64,000 bases of DNA from assembly GCF_030413615.1 (NCBI RefSeq), contig NZ_CP129236.1, forward strand, positions 2,340,001-2,404,000, in the 5' to 3' direction. Numbering within the stretch: the stretch's first letter is position 1; every line of letters begins with the position of its first letter. Positions 1-8,562 of the stretch are shown here, piece after piece. Under the pieces are notes generated by a model. The model saw only the letters and a list, made by a program, of their open reading frames with translations, did no database searches and had not been told where the DNA came from. A program made the translations under genes and the position numbers. The DNA comes from Planococcus shixiaomingii. Its GTDB lineage: Bacteria > Bacillota > Bacilli > Bacillales_A > Planococcaceae.

Positions 1-517
1 ATCTCGACATCAGCTGCGGCCAATCAAAACTTTTGCCGTTATAAGAAAATATGATCGGATTGTCATCTTTCCACAAACCGGTCTCATACAAAAAAGCGGC
101 TTCGTGAGAGGGATCCGGCATAATGTATTGGGTCATTTCGAAGTGGGTTTCTTTTTTCACGAGCAACCCCACTAAAAAGATGTATGCACCCGTGCCACTT
201 AAGCCCGTCGTCTCGGTATCAAAAAAGACAATCGGGTCTGCCGGATTCAATTTGAACGGATGGGCGAATTCCACATTGCCCCAAGCAGCCAGCACTCGGT
301 CCAACTCATTTAACGTAACTTTTCCATGAACCAAGTCTAGCGGATACCTAATTTTCTTCTCAAAGACAAAGCCGAATTTGTTTTCCTTGAGTTCAAGGCC
401 AATCCGGTTCCATTTCGGTTCATGCAAAGGGCGTTCTGCTGCTTTCGCTTTTTGTTTTTTAGCAGGCTCTTTTTTCAGCAAGCCTTTCATCTGGAGAAGT
501 TTGCTTTCAAACGACAT
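1..517 (-). CDS. mrfB: MrfB (YprB), RNase H-like 3'-5' exonuclease, 3'-partial
   Basis: Only the first 172 codons are in the window; the gene runs off the left edge. The reading frame from the ATG at 517 contains FFDTETTGL at about residues 98-106. This is the first acidic motif (DxE) of DEDD-family exonucleases and the core of the YprB RNase H-like domain. Residues 1-95 are the basic, poorly conserved N-terminal part typical of the family. In B. subtilis MrfB acts with the helicase MrfA in excision of mitomycin C adducts from DNA, independently of UvrABC. Here it lies 6 bp downstream of mrfA on the same strand, so the two are probably co-transcribed. The remaining active-site residues are outside the window. 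Confidence 0.88.
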   Translation of the reverse strand, partial: MSFESKLLQMKGLLKKEPAKKQKAKAAERPLHEPKWNRIGLELKENKFGFVFEKKIRYPLDLVHGKVTLNELDRVLAAWGNVEFAHPFKLNPADPIVFFDTETTGLSGTGAYIFLVGLLVKKETHFEMTQYIMPDPSHEAAFLYETGLWKDDNPIIFSYNGKSFDWPQLMSR

Positions 518-523
518 GTGCGT

Positions 524-2794
524 TCACCCCTCTTTGCGAAGCTCATTCAACAACTGAATGACGTGGCCTTTCATACTGATTGCAGCATCCTGAGCACCGA
601 TGCATGACGGACAGCCGTCCAAACATGGGCATTCGGTAACGTGCTGTTGCGCTTTATCAAGCAGCGGCTGCCATAAATCATATATGCGTTCACTGATGCC
701 AATGCCACCTGGGTAGGAATCATGAATGAAAAACGACGGCAAATCGTTATGAGGCGATTTCACTTGCGGCACGACATGCACATCTCTTCTATCGCACTGC
801 ACAAAAATAGGGATGAACGACTCAATAGCGTAAGCCGCTCCGGTCATCGTATCGGACAATTCCGCTTCACTGAAGTTTTCAGGCCGCGCGAAACTGAGCC
901 ACGTTGAACTGGTGTGAAGTTCTTCTGCTGGCAAGGAAATCGGCCCCGACCCGATATTGTCATGCGTGTCAAAGCGGATCTTTTTAAAAATGGTCGGCAT
1001 GGCTAAAACGGCAATATCGCCAAAATGCACATAGGCATCGTGGAACTCGCGGGTTTTGTCTTCGCTCATCACTTTCAGCTCAACCGCTAAATTTGCATCC
1101 GTAAAATAATCAACATCCACTTCTGTAACGAACGCTTTTTTTTCTTCCCAATCAAGGATTTCCACTTGGAACTGTGTGCCTTGGTGCAGGTAAATGGCTT
1201 CTTCGTGCAATAAAGTCATGGCGCTGAACCGGTCCATTTCCCCGATAACTCTCGTATCGGATGGAACTGATTGATCGATAATTACCACATTTTCCTGTGA
1301 TGCCGAGCGCAGTGAAATATCGTGCGCCGGAAACCGGTCACTCATCCAATGCCAGCGGTCAGATGTCTTCACGAGGACACCTTGTTCCTGCAAATACTCC
1401 AGCAGCTCCTGCACCTCGAACTCCCCGTATTGATCATCGGTTCTAAAAGGTAGCTCAAACGATGCGCATTTCAAGTGATCCATCAAAATAATAATATTTT
1501 CCGGATGAATTCTTGCTTCTTCCGGAGATTGGTCTAGTAAATATTCCGGATGATTGATAATATATTGATCGAGTGCGGTTGATTGGGCTACATAAACAAC
1601 GAGTGATTCGTCTTGCCGTCTTCCTGCACGTCCCGCTTGCTGCCAAGCACTTGCAATATTGCCGGGATATCCCGTCATGATGCATGCCTGCAACTGACCG
1701 ATATCCACTCCCAGTTCCAGTGCATTCGTGGAAACGACGCACTGAATGGTACCGTCGCGCAGCCCTTTTTCAATGGCGCGCCGTTCTGATGGCAAATAAC
1801 CGCCCCGGTACCCTTTGATCGACTCGTCCTGCAATTTCATTTTCGTTACTGCCTGCAAATACGTGACGAGCATTTCAACCCGGACACGGCTTTTAGCGAA
1901 GACAATGGTCTGGATGCCATTTTTAATTAGATGGGTCGCCAAATCCCGAACTTCGAGAATAGCGCTTCTCCGGACACCGAATGTCGGATGGACAATGGGC
2001 GGGTTGTAAAAAACGATGTGTTTCTTGCCGCTCGGTGCTCCGTTTTGATCAATCAGCACATGATCCGTATTGGTTAACTTTTCTGCCAGTTCTCTTGGAT
2101 TGGCGATGGTCGCCGACGTGCAGATGAATACCGGGTCGCTGCCGTAAAATTCGCATATACGCTTCAACCGGCGGATAACGTGGGCCACGTGCGTGCCAAA
2201 AACCCCTTTATACGTATGAAGCTCATCGATCACTATATAATGAAGATTCTCAAAAAGAGAGACCCATTTCGTGTGATGCGGCAAAATGGCCGAGTGAAGC
2301 ATGTCCGGATTGGTCATGACGATTTGGCCCGCTTTTCGTACTTTCGTCCGGATGGCCGGCGAAGTGTCGCCATCATACGTGTATGATAAAATGTCTTGTT
2401 CCGTTTTCTCGATCAAGTCATGCAAATCGCTTTTTTGGTCTTGCGCCAGTGCTTTTGTCGGAAATAAATACAACGCCCGCGCACCGGGATTGTTCAAAAT
2501 GTCATGAAGGACCGGCAAATGGTAACAATAAGATTTTCCTGAGGCGGTCGGCGTAACAGCCGTAAACGACTTTTTGCTTACGGCCAAATCGAATGCCTCA
2601 CGTTGATGCGTGTATAGCTTTTCAATTCCTTTTTTTCGCAGCGCCTCTTTTAAGCTTGCATGCATCTCTGGAGGAAAGTCCGCGTATTTTGCCGGTTTTT
2701 CTTTCATCGTATGCCAATGGACGATGCGTTCCATCATGTCCGGCTCTGTTTTCCATTCGTCCATCAATTGAGGTAAGGTTTTGCGTCTAATCAT
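524..2794 (-). CDS. mrfA: MrfA (YprA), DEAD/DEAH-box superfamily 2 helicase
   Basis: A 756-aa ATP-dependent helicase for mitomycin-adduct repair with MrfB. Visible motifs are TPTASGKS (Walker A, about residues 81-88), DELHTYKG (motif II), SATIANP (motif III), TNALELGVDIG (motif V) and QQAGRAGRR (motif VI). The C-terminal DUF1998-type region ends with a four-cysteine metal-binding cluster, CPCLDGCPSC. The ATG at 2794 (MIRRKTLPQL) was preferred to the upstream in-frame ATGs at 2821 and 2812 because it matches the start of the B. subtilis protein and has a GGGA-type ribosome-binding site. It overlaps the end of yppE by 8 nt, which suggests translational coupling. Confidence 0.93.
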   Translation of the reverse strand: MIRRKTLPQLMDEWKTEPDMMERIVHWHTMKEKPAKYADFPPEMHASLKEALRKKGIEKLYTHQREAFDLAVSKKSFTAVTPTASGKSYCYHLPVLHDILNNPGARALYLFPTKALAQDQKSDLHDLIEKTEQDILSYTYDGDTSPAIRTKVRKAGQIVMTNPDMLHSAILPHHTKWVSLFENLHYIVIDELHTYKGVFGTHVAHVIRRLKRICEFYGSDPVFICTSATIANPRELAEKLTNTDHVLIDQNGAPSGKKHIVFYNPPIVHPTFGVRRSAILEVRDLATHLIKNGIQTIVFAKSRVRVEMLVTYLQAVTKMKLQDESIKGYRGGYLPSERRAIEKGLRDGTIQCVVSTNALELGVDIGQLQACIMTGYPGNIASAWQQAGRAGRRQDESLVVYVAQSTALDQYIINHPEYLLDQSPEEARIHPENIIILMDHLKCASFELPFRTDDQYGEFEVQELLEYLQEQGVLVKTSDRWHWMSDRFPAHDISLRSASQENVVIIDQSVPSDTRVIGEMDRFSAMTLLHEEAIYLHQGTQFQVEILDWEEKKAFVTEVDVDYFTDANLAVELKVMSEDKTREFHDAYVHFGDIAVLAMPTIFKKIRFDTHDNIGSGPISLPAEELHTSSTWLSFARPENFSEAELSDTMTGAAYAIESFIPIFVQCDRRDVHVVPQVKSPHNDLPSFFIHDSYPGGIGISERIYDLWQPLLDKAQQHVTECPCLDGCPSCIGAQDAAISMKGHVIQLLNELRKEG

Positions 2795-3155
2795 GGCTTC
2801 CCGCTCTTTCATCAATGGCATTTATAAAAGTCTGAAGTGTATACTGAGCCGACTGTATGCTTTGAACAAAGCGTTTCTTGCTCGTTTCCTTATAAAAGCT
2901 TTGGACAAAAAATTGCGCCATGCCTTCTGCCGCCGTATCGATTTGCGGCTTATGGACATATTTCGGGCGTTCTTGCTGAATATACAAAAGCGATTCCTTT
3001 TGCCATTCATTTATGAAATCATGCCAATAATCGGCGTATGGTTTTACATCTTCATAGAAATCTGGAACCGCGTCGCGTTCACGCATATCGTAAAAGCGGT
3101 CCAGGCATTTTCCGCATTCATCATATAATACGGAAGAGAGTTCTCGGACTGTCAT
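2787..3155 (-). CDS. yppE: YppE family protein (DUF1798)
   Basis: A 122-aa soluble, mostly helical protein rich in charged and aromatic residues. It matches the YppE/DUF1798 family of Bacillales, whose biochemical function is unknown. There is no signal peptide or membrane segment. The ATG has a strong ribosome-binding site (GGAGGGG). It is the first gene of the yppE-mrfA-mrfB unit and is transcribed away from recU. In B. subtilis yppE also lies between yprA and recU/ponA, so the position supports the name. No catalytic motif is visible and I do not assign a function. Confidence 0.8.
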   Translation of the reverse strand: MTVRELSSVLYDECGKCLDRFYDMRERDAVPDFYEDVKPYADYWHDFINEWQKESLLYIQQERPKYVHKPQIDTAAEGMAQFFVQSFYKETSKKRFVQSIQSAQYTLQTFINAIDERAGSHD

Positions 3156-3314
3156 TTTTTCATCCCCTCCACTGCTCTAAGTTTATCATATAAGCAAAAA
3201 CGAGACGAACTTTATCGAACAGACATTCTTTTCATTTGGAAAAGCGCACCGAATCCAGTATCATAAGTAAAGTGATTTTGAAACCTTTCGACACAGGCGT
3301 CGTCTAAATGCGTG

Positions 3315-3323
3315 TGATATGAT
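3315..3323 (+). promoter_or_regulatory. Possible extended -10 promoter of recU-ponA
   Basis: TG-A-TATGAT fits an extended -10 element of a housekeeping sigma-A promoter, 22 nt before the recU ATG, in the divergent gap between yppE and recU. No good -35 hexamer is seen at 17 bp spacing. It would give a very short leader that starts close to the AGCGAGGTG ribosome-binding site. Confidence 0.35.
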
Positions 3324-3345
3324 AAAGTAAGCGAGGTGTATCACA

Positions 3346-3942
3346 ATGGCCATCAACTACCCGAACGGGAAAAAATTCATTCCCTCGAAGACGCAGCCGG
3401 CAGCAAAAAAGAAAAAGGATTTTTCTTTCAGCAATCGGGGTAAGACATTAGAGGATGAGTTAAATGAAACAAATGATTATTATTTGCAGCTGGGTCTTGC
3501 CGTAATCCACAAAAAACCGGTTCCAGTGCAAATTGTCAAAGTCGAATACCCGTCCAGAAGCGCAGCGGTAATTAGGGAAGCTTATTTTAGAACTCCATCT
3601 ACAACAGATTACAATGGTGTTTGGAACGGGAAATACGTTGATTTTGAAGCCAAAGAGACGGAAAATAAAACTTCCTTTCCTCTTAAAAATATTCATGAAC
3701 ACCAAATCCATCACATGTCACAAGTCGTCAAACAAAATGGCATGGCGTTTTTGATTCTTCGTTTTTCGTCCCTACAGCGCTATTTCATCATGCGCTTTGA
3801 GTCATTGGAAATCTTTTGGAACCGGATGCTAGCAGGAGGCCGAAAGTCGATTACATTAGAGGAAATTGAAGAAGCCTCTATCGAGATTGCACCTAGTGCT
3901 TTTCCGCCCATTGATTACCTGCCTGTCCTGCATAAGCTTTAA
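3346..3942 (+). CDS. recU: Holliday junction resolvase RecU
   Basis: A 198-aa structure-specific endonuclease that cuts four-way DNA junctions in recombinational repair and chromosome segregation, working with RuvAB and RecA. The PD-(D/E)xK nuclease core is visible as DYNGVWNGKYVDFEAKET, with the D99/E101/K103 triad. A basic N-terminal arm (residues 1-30) matches the flexible DNA-binding tail of the family. Length equals the usual size of about 200 aa. It sits 33 bp upstream of ponA in the conserved recU-ponA operon. Confidence 0.96.
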   Translation: MAINYPNGKKFIPSKTQPAAKKKKDFSFSNRGKTLEDELNETNDYYLQLGLAVIHKKPVPVQIVKVEYPSRSAAVIREAYFRTPSTTDYNGVWNGKYVDFEAKETENKTSFPLKNIHEHQIHHMSQVVKQNGMAFLILRFSSLQRYFIMRFESLEIFWNRMLAGGRKSITLEEIEEASIEIAPSAFPPIDYLPVLHKL

Positions 3943-3975
3943 CCGATCTATATTTATGAAAGTGAGGAACCGATT

Positions 3976-6762
3976 GTGAGCGAAAAACCAGTTTCGCGCG
4001 AACAGCGCAGAAAAGCAATCGAACAACAAAAGAAGAAAAGCAACAAGAAAGAGAAAAAAACAGGAGGGTCATGGTTTAAACGCATCTTCATGGCCGTTGT
4101 TCTAATTGGCCTCATTGGCTTTATCTGCGGAGCCGGCTTATTTGCTTATTACGCCAGCAGCGCTCCGGAAATAGATGAAGAACTTCTAAGAGATCCCATA
4201 AGCCCGACTTTTATAGCGGCTGACGGAAAAACGGAAATTCCTTATATGACTGCCGAGAACCGGACTTATGTCAATTACGAAGATATTCCGAAAGTATTGG
4301 AAGATGCGATCCTTGCAACTGAAGATAATCGCTTCTATAAGCACTCGGGCATCGATGTTATCCGGCTCGGCGGTGCTGTCATTGCCAACATTACAGGCGG
4401 TTTCGGTTCACAAGGTGCAAGTACGATTACGCAGCAAGTGATCAAAAACTCGTTTCTGTCTAATGATAAAACGCTAAAGCGTAAAGCACAGGAAGCTTAT
4501 CTTGCCTTCCAGCTTGAGCGGAAATATGAAAAAGAAGAAATCTTTGAAATGTATTTCAATAAAATTCTGATGTCCGGAAATATCTACGGTTTCGGGACAG
4601 CTGCTGAATATTTTTACGGGAAACCACTCGCTGAATTGGAGTTGCATGAAGCAGCAACGTTGGCGGGTATGCCTCAAAGCCCGAACGGCTATAACCCATT
4701 TAAAAATCCCGATCGCGCTGAAACAAGACGCAACGTGGTACTGAGCCTCATGGAACAGCACGGTAAAATTACTAAAGAAGAAAAAGAAGCCGCGCAAGCG
4801 ATTCCTCTTGAAGATTCCTTGCTTAAAAAAGAAGACAGAAAACAAACCGCAGCAACAGGTGAATTTACCGCCTTTATGGAAATGGTGGAAGACGAAATCG
4901 AATCATTGGATGGCGATATTTCTTTAGACGAAGGATTGACCATTTATACAACACTTGATCCAACGGTCCAAAAAGCCGTTAACAAAGCCATGGCATCTGA
5001 TTTGTTCTTCGATGAAGAGGTAGAATCCGCAATGACGATTGTCGATACGAAAACCGGCGGTATTCGGGCCATTGGGGCAGGACGCGATTACAGTGGTGAT
5101 GTACGAAGAAACTACGCGATTTCTCGTGACCGCGTCATCGGTTCAACAATTAAACCTTTAATCGACTATGGTCCGGCCATCGAAAAGATGAACTGGTCTA
5201 CTGGCCAAACAGTTGTGGACGAACCTTATTCGTATGAAGGCGGTCAGGAAATCCGCAATGTGGATGGTGAGTTTTTAGGTCCCATGACCATTCGTGAAGC
5301 TTTGTACCGTTCGCGCAATATCCCGGCAGTAAAAACTTTACAGGAAGTCGGCTTTAAGGAAGCTTCAAAATTTGCCAAAAGACTCGGACTTGATTTTGGA
5401 AATGTTTATGAATCAGCTGCCCTAGGATCACCAGAGAAAAATATTTCGACAGTTGAAATGGCCGGAGCGTTTGCGGCATTTGGCAACAGCGGTGAATTTA
5501 CTGAACCCCACACCGTCACAAAAATCGTTTTCCGTGACGGCACGACTGAACAAGTCGTTCAGCCAGAACCGGTACAAGCCATGAAAGACAGCACTGCTTA
5601 CATGGTAACGGATATGCTGCGCGATGCAGTAGACCCTAACATTCCAGGAGCCACGGGCAAGGAAGCGGCCATTAGCGGCCTTGATTTAGCAGGTAAAACG
5701 GGAACTTCCAATTATACAGCCAAAGAATACAGCGATTATAATTTGGATGCAAGTTCTGCTCCAGACGTTTGGTTTGCAGGCTATACAACGGATTATTCTA
5801 TCTCTGTGTGGAGTGGATACCCTTCTCGTAAATATGCGATTGATACCGCGTCAAACGAGCGCTTATTGGCGCAGCGCCTCTTTAAACAAGTGATGTCTGA
5901 TATCTCAAGCTCTGATACAGCCGGATTTAAAAAACCGGAATCTGTTGTGGAAAAGACAATTGAACTAGGATCAACTCCTCTTAAATTAGCGAGTCCGTTT
6001 ACACCGCTTTACTTAAGAAAAACAGAGTTGTTTGTACGCGGTGAAGAACCGCAGCAAGTTTCTGAAAAGTTCATTCAGAAAGATTTGGCTGTTCCTTCTG
6101 GCTTGCGCGCTAATGTTGAAGGAAACTCTGTTAATTTATCTTGGTCTTACAGCGGTTCGCAAGATGTAGCGTTTGAAGTTGCAGTTAACGGATCTACCTT
6201 AACCACCACTGGCGATACCGGCTATACGTTTAATGGCCTTGAACCAGGAACTTCTTACACATTTACTGTTATAGCTTTTACCGATGATCAGCATAGTAAA
6301 CCCGCTTCAGTAACAGTAGAAGTCGCGGCGGTTGAAGAAGAACCAGTCGAAGAAGAACCGGTTGAAGAAGAACCGGTCGAAGAAGAACCGGTCGAAGAAG
6401 AACCGGTCGAAGAAGAACCGGCCGAAGAAGAACCGGCCGAAGAAGAGCCGGCTGAAGAAGAACCGGCTGAAGAAGAACCAGCCGAAGAAGAACCGGCTGA
6501 AGAAGAACCAGCTGAAGAAGAGCCAGCTGAAGAAGAACCAGCTAAAGAAGAAAAAAGCGAGAAAAAGGATGATTCTGCCTCTCGCAGTGGCCAGTCTGAA
6601 AATCCCGATGAAAATAAAGGCAACGGCAAGCAAGGAAATGAGAACCAAGAAAAAGGCAATGGAAATGGGAACCAAGGAAAAGGCAATGGAAATGGGAACC
6701 AAGGAAAAGGCAATGGGAACGGAAACGGAAATGAGAATTCAGGAAATGGGAACGGCAATTAA
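3976..6762 (+). CDS. ponA: Class A penicillin-binding protein 1 (glycosyltransferase/transpeptidase)
   Basis: A 928-aa bifunctional peptidoglycan synthase. It has a basic cytoplasmic tail, one membrane anchor (about residues 36-59), a GT51 glycosyltransferase domain with catalytic E116 in EDNRFYKHSG, and a transpeptidase domain with the serine nucleophile S390-T-I-K393 and the KTG triad (574-576). An Fn3-like domain follows (about 704-783). The tail is unusual: 14 tandem EEEP pentapeptides (6 VEEEP then 8 AEEEP, residues 786-855), a Lys/Ser-rich stretch, and a Gly/Asn-rich end of KGNGNGNQG-type repeats. The start is GTG with an AGTGAGGAAC ribosome-binding site. Other start codons are less well placed. 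It is the second gene of the recU-ponA operon and ends at a strong terminator. Confidence 0.96.
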   Translation: MSEKPVSREQRRKAIEQQKKKSNKKEKKTGGSWFKRIFMAVVLIGLIGFICGAGLFAYYASSAPEIDEELLRDPISPTFIAADGKTEIPYMTAENRTYVNYEDIPKVLEDAILATEDNRFYKHSGIDVIRLGGAVIANITGGFGSQGASTITQQVIKNSFLSNDKTLKRKAQEAYLAFQLERKYEKEEIFEMYFNKILMSGNIYGFGTAAEYFYGKPLAELELHEAATLAGMPQSPNGYNPFKNPDRAETRRNVVLSLMEQHGKITKEEKEAAQAIPLEDSLLKKEDRKQTAATGEFTAFMEMVEDEIESLDGDISLDEGLTIYTTLDPTVQKAVNKAMASDLFFDEEVESAMTIVDTKTGGIRAIGAGRDYSGDVRRNYAISRDRVIGSTIKPLIDYGPAIEKMNWSTGQTVVDEPYSYEGGQEIRNVDGEFLGPMTIREALYRSRNIPAVKTLQEVGFKEASKFAKRLGLDFGNVYESAALGSPEKNISTVEMAGAFAAFGNSGEFTEPHTVTKIVFRDGTTEQVVQPEPVQAMKDSTAYMVTDMLRDAVDPNIPGATGKEAAISGLDLAGKTGTSNYTAKEYSDYNLDASSAPDVWFAGYTTDYSISVWSGYPSRKYAIDTASNERLLAQRLFKQVMSDISSSDTAGFKKPESVVEKTIELGSTPLKLASPFTPLYLRKTELFVRGEEPQQVSEKFIQKDLAVPSGLRANVEGNSVNLSWSYSGSQDVAFEVAVNGSTLTTTGDTGYTFNGLEPGTSYTFTVIAFTDDQHSKPASVTVEVAAVEEEPVEEEPVEEEPVEEEPVEEEPVEEEPAEEEPAEEEPAEEEPAEEEPAEEEPAEEEPAEEEPAEEEPAKEEKSEKKDDSASRSGQSENPDENKGNGKQGNENQEKGNGNGNQGKGNGNGNQGKGNGNGNGNENSGNGNGN
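6331..6540 (+). repeat. 15-bp tandem repeat in ponA (14 units, VEEEP/AEEEP)
   Basis: Fourteen contiguous in-frame copies of a GYNGAAGAAGARCCR-type 15-mer encode a polyanionic, proline-spaced linker. Units 1-6 begin with Val codons and 7-14 with Ala codons, so two homogenised blocks are visible. Near-identical DNA units make copy-number slippage likely, and copy number may vary between strains. Confidence 0.95.
6613..6759 (+). repeat. Gly/Asn-rich repeat region at the ponA C-terminus
   Basis: Near-perfect repeats of about 24 bp (AAAGGCAATGGAAATGGGAA-type units) encode KGNGNGNQG repeats and end in a run of GNGN. The region is low-complexity and probably disordered. It resembles the Gly/Asn/Gln-rich tails of some Firmicute PBP1 proteins. 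Confidence 0.85.
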
Positions 6763-6810
6763 GCCTCCTCCCCTTTCCTTTACAATTTCCTAATTATTTT
6801 TAAAAGCTAA

Positions 6811-6852
6811 AAACCCCACAACAGCGACTTTGCTGTTGTGGGGTTTTTTTTT
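6811..6852. terminator. Bidirectional rho-independent terminator, ponA / ypoC
   Basis: A perfect 15-bp stem AAACCCCACAACAGC / GCTGTTGTGGGGTTT with a short loop is followed by a T9 run on the plus strand and a T5 run on the minus strand. It sits between the convergent ponA and ypoC genes and can serve both. Confidence 0.93.
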
Positions 6853-6857
6853 CAACT

Positions 6858-7193
6858 CTACTCTTCCATTCTTTTCAACTGAATACGTTTGCCTGCAATT
6901 ATTTTCTTCATTTCTGAAAAAAGCTCGTCAAGTTGCCTGAATGCTGCATAATTGCCAGGACTCGAAACTACAAAAGCCAAGCGCTCTTCACCGTTTAGCG
7001 GCATCAACGGTTTTTCTGTTGAATCCGAGCAATGTTCCAGTAATTTCTTGTATAAAAGAATGCCGGCCTGCATCTCTATTCGCACTTGCGCGTCCCGCCG
7101 CTTATGCAATTCGCTGATGCGCTGCGCTTTCTCATTCCAGTTGAGGAAAAACGGATCGGTTTGTTCTTTAGTTAACTTCTGTGACAATTTCAC
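6858..7193 (-). CDS. ypoC: YpoC family protein
   Basis: A 111-aa charged, helical, cytosolic protein with no signal peptide or membrane segment. The name rests on its position directly after nth, as in B. subtilis, and on fit to that family; its function is unknown. The predicted GTG start overlaps the end of nth by 26 nt, so it is probably translated by coupling as the last gene of the dnaD-nth-ypoC unit. The exact start is uncertain because no strong independent ribosome-binding site is visible. Confidence 0.72.
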   Translation of the reverse strand: MKLSQKLTKEQTDPFFLNWNEKAQRISELHKRRDAQVRIEMQAGILLYKKLLEHCSDSTEKPLMPLNGEERLAFVVSSPGNYAAFRQLDELFSEMKKIIAGKRIQLKRMEE

Positions 7194-7845
7194 GCTTCAC
7201 AAGTCCTTTTTTCTCACGTTTTTTTCCTTCTCTGCACCGCTCGAAAAGCGGGCAAATATGGCACGCAGGATTTTGCGCCTTGCAATGATACCGTCCGAAG
7301 AAGATGATTTGGTGATGGGTTTTAGACCAATTCTCCATCGGTGTTTTTTTCATGATTGTTTCTTCCACTTGCAACGGTGCATCTTTCCAGCGATTGATCC
7401 CAAGCCTTTTGGCCACTCGTTCAACATGAGTATCCACAGCCAGCGCAGGGATTCCAAATGCCACCGACACGACAACGTTGGCTGTCTTGCGCCCGACTCC
7501 GGGAAGCGTCATCAACAAGTCCCGGTCTGCCGGAACCTGGCTGTCGTATTGATCGATCAGTATCCGGCTAAGCGCCTGGATATTCTTTGCTTTGTTTCGG
7601 TACAAGCCGATTGACCGAATATCTTGTTCCAACTCTTCTAAAGGCACCGAGATGTAATCCTCTGGCACTGCATATTTCTGAAATAATGTGGCCGTCACCC
7701 GGTTTACCAGTTTGTCTGTGCACTGCGCAGACAATAATGTCGCAATTAATAAATCGAATGGATTTCTATGAATAAGTTCGCAATGCGCGTCCGGAAACAT
7801 ATGGTCCATTTCTTCAAGACATTGCTGCCACTCTTTTTTCGTCAT
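7168..7845 (-). CDS. nth: Endonuclease III (DNA glycosylase/AP lyase)
   Basis: A 225-aa base-excision repair enzyme that removes oxidised pyrimidines and cleaves the abasic site. The helix-hairpin-helix LPGVGRKTAN carries catalytic K120, and the conserved aspartate is D138 in VDTHVERV. The C-terminal [4Fe-4S] loop has the classic C-x6-C-x2-C-x5-C spacing at C188, C195, C198 and C204. The ATG at 7845 (MTKKEW) was chosen over an in-frame GTG four codons upstream because AGAAGGTG lies 9 nt before it and overlaps that GTG. dnaD ends 15 nt upstream, consistent with an operon. Confidence 0.96.
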   Translation of the reverse strand: MTKKEWQQCLEEMDHMFPDAHCELIHRNPFDLLIATLLSAQCTDKLVNRVTATLFQKYAVPEDYISVPLEELEQDIRSIGLYRNKAKNIQALSRILIDQYDSQVPADRDLLMTLPGVGRKTANVVVSVAFGIPALAVDTHVERVAKRLGINRWKDAPLQVEETIMKKTPMENWSKTHHQIIFFGRYHCKAQNPACHICPLFERCREGKKREKKGLVKREIVTEVN

Positions 7846-7860
7846 CAAACCGATCACCTT

Positions 7861-8562
7861 CTAATTCCGATCCTCAAGCCAATTGTAAAATTGGACTTTT
7901 TTTGCTGAGTTTCCAGCAGGTTGAATTCGGATATTTTTTTCTCTGAACGAAGTTGCGTGTTTGGTTACTTCAGTTTTTGTTTTAATATTTTTCTTTTTCC
8001 ATTCAAATAATATCCGGTCTACATAGCGCAGACTGATTTTTTGTGAAATTACTGCTTCTTTTAACGCCATTCGAATGATTGCTGGCGTGTGGCCGTCCTG
8101 GTCCATCCACATGGAAATCGTCTCGATTTCCATTGGAGAAAGAAAACGCCCGAACTCTTGTTCAAACAGCTGGAAGATTTCGCCTTCCATTTCTTTTTGT
8201 GAATTTTCTTTTTCATGATTCTGTTCTTTATAGATGCAGTCCAACAGTCTATCCCATAGCGGCTGCAGCGATATGCGTTCAATCAACACATCGTCTTCTG
8301 TTTCTTGGTCGATAGCCAAATAGCCTTGCTGCATCAATTTTTGCAGCATTGTCGTTACATTCAATTGCGAAGTCATCATGCGAGCGCCTATTTCATCAGG
8401 AGTAGGGAAGTGATTTCCTTGTTGTTGAAACGCGTGTATGTGCACAAGCAACATCGCTTCTTCGTCCTTGATCTTCAATTCCTTATAGAATTGAAAAAAA
8501 AGCTGGGAAATGTGAACATTTCCCTGCTCGATCCAGGTCTGCAGTCGATTCGGCTGTTGCAT
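7861..8562 (-). CDS. dnaD: Primosome protein DnaD
   Basis: A 233-aa replication restart and initiation protein that helps DnaB and DnaI load the replicative helicase. The N-terminal winged-helix DnaD_N region (about 1-125) is followed by the DnaB/DnaD C-terminal domain (about 130-200), including the LSPMEIETI..W and YVDRIL..W segments typical of this family. The ATG follows AAAGGTGG. The gene lies between asnS and nth as in B. subtilis, but is separated from asnS by a 459-bp gap that holds a GC-rich repeat. Confidence 0.93.
   Translation of the reverse strand: MQQPNRLQTWIEQGNVHISQLFFQFYKELKIKDEEAMLLVHIHAFQQQGNHFPTPDEIGARMMTSQLNVTTMLQKLMQQGYLAIDQETEDDVLIERISLQPLWDRLLDCIYKEQNHEKENSQKEMEGEIFQLFEQEFGRFLSPMEIETISMWMDQDGHTPAIIRMALKEAVISQKISLRYVDRILFEWKKKNIKTKTEVTKHATSFREKNIRIQPAGNSAKKVQFYNWLEDRN

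Noticed and set aside
6288..6793. Long ORFs in other frames over the 3' end of ponA (156, 131 and 153 aa)
   Set aside because: They are shadows of the low-complexity EEEP/GN repeats, with monotonous composition such as SSAG or FFFS runs, and no ribosome-binding site.
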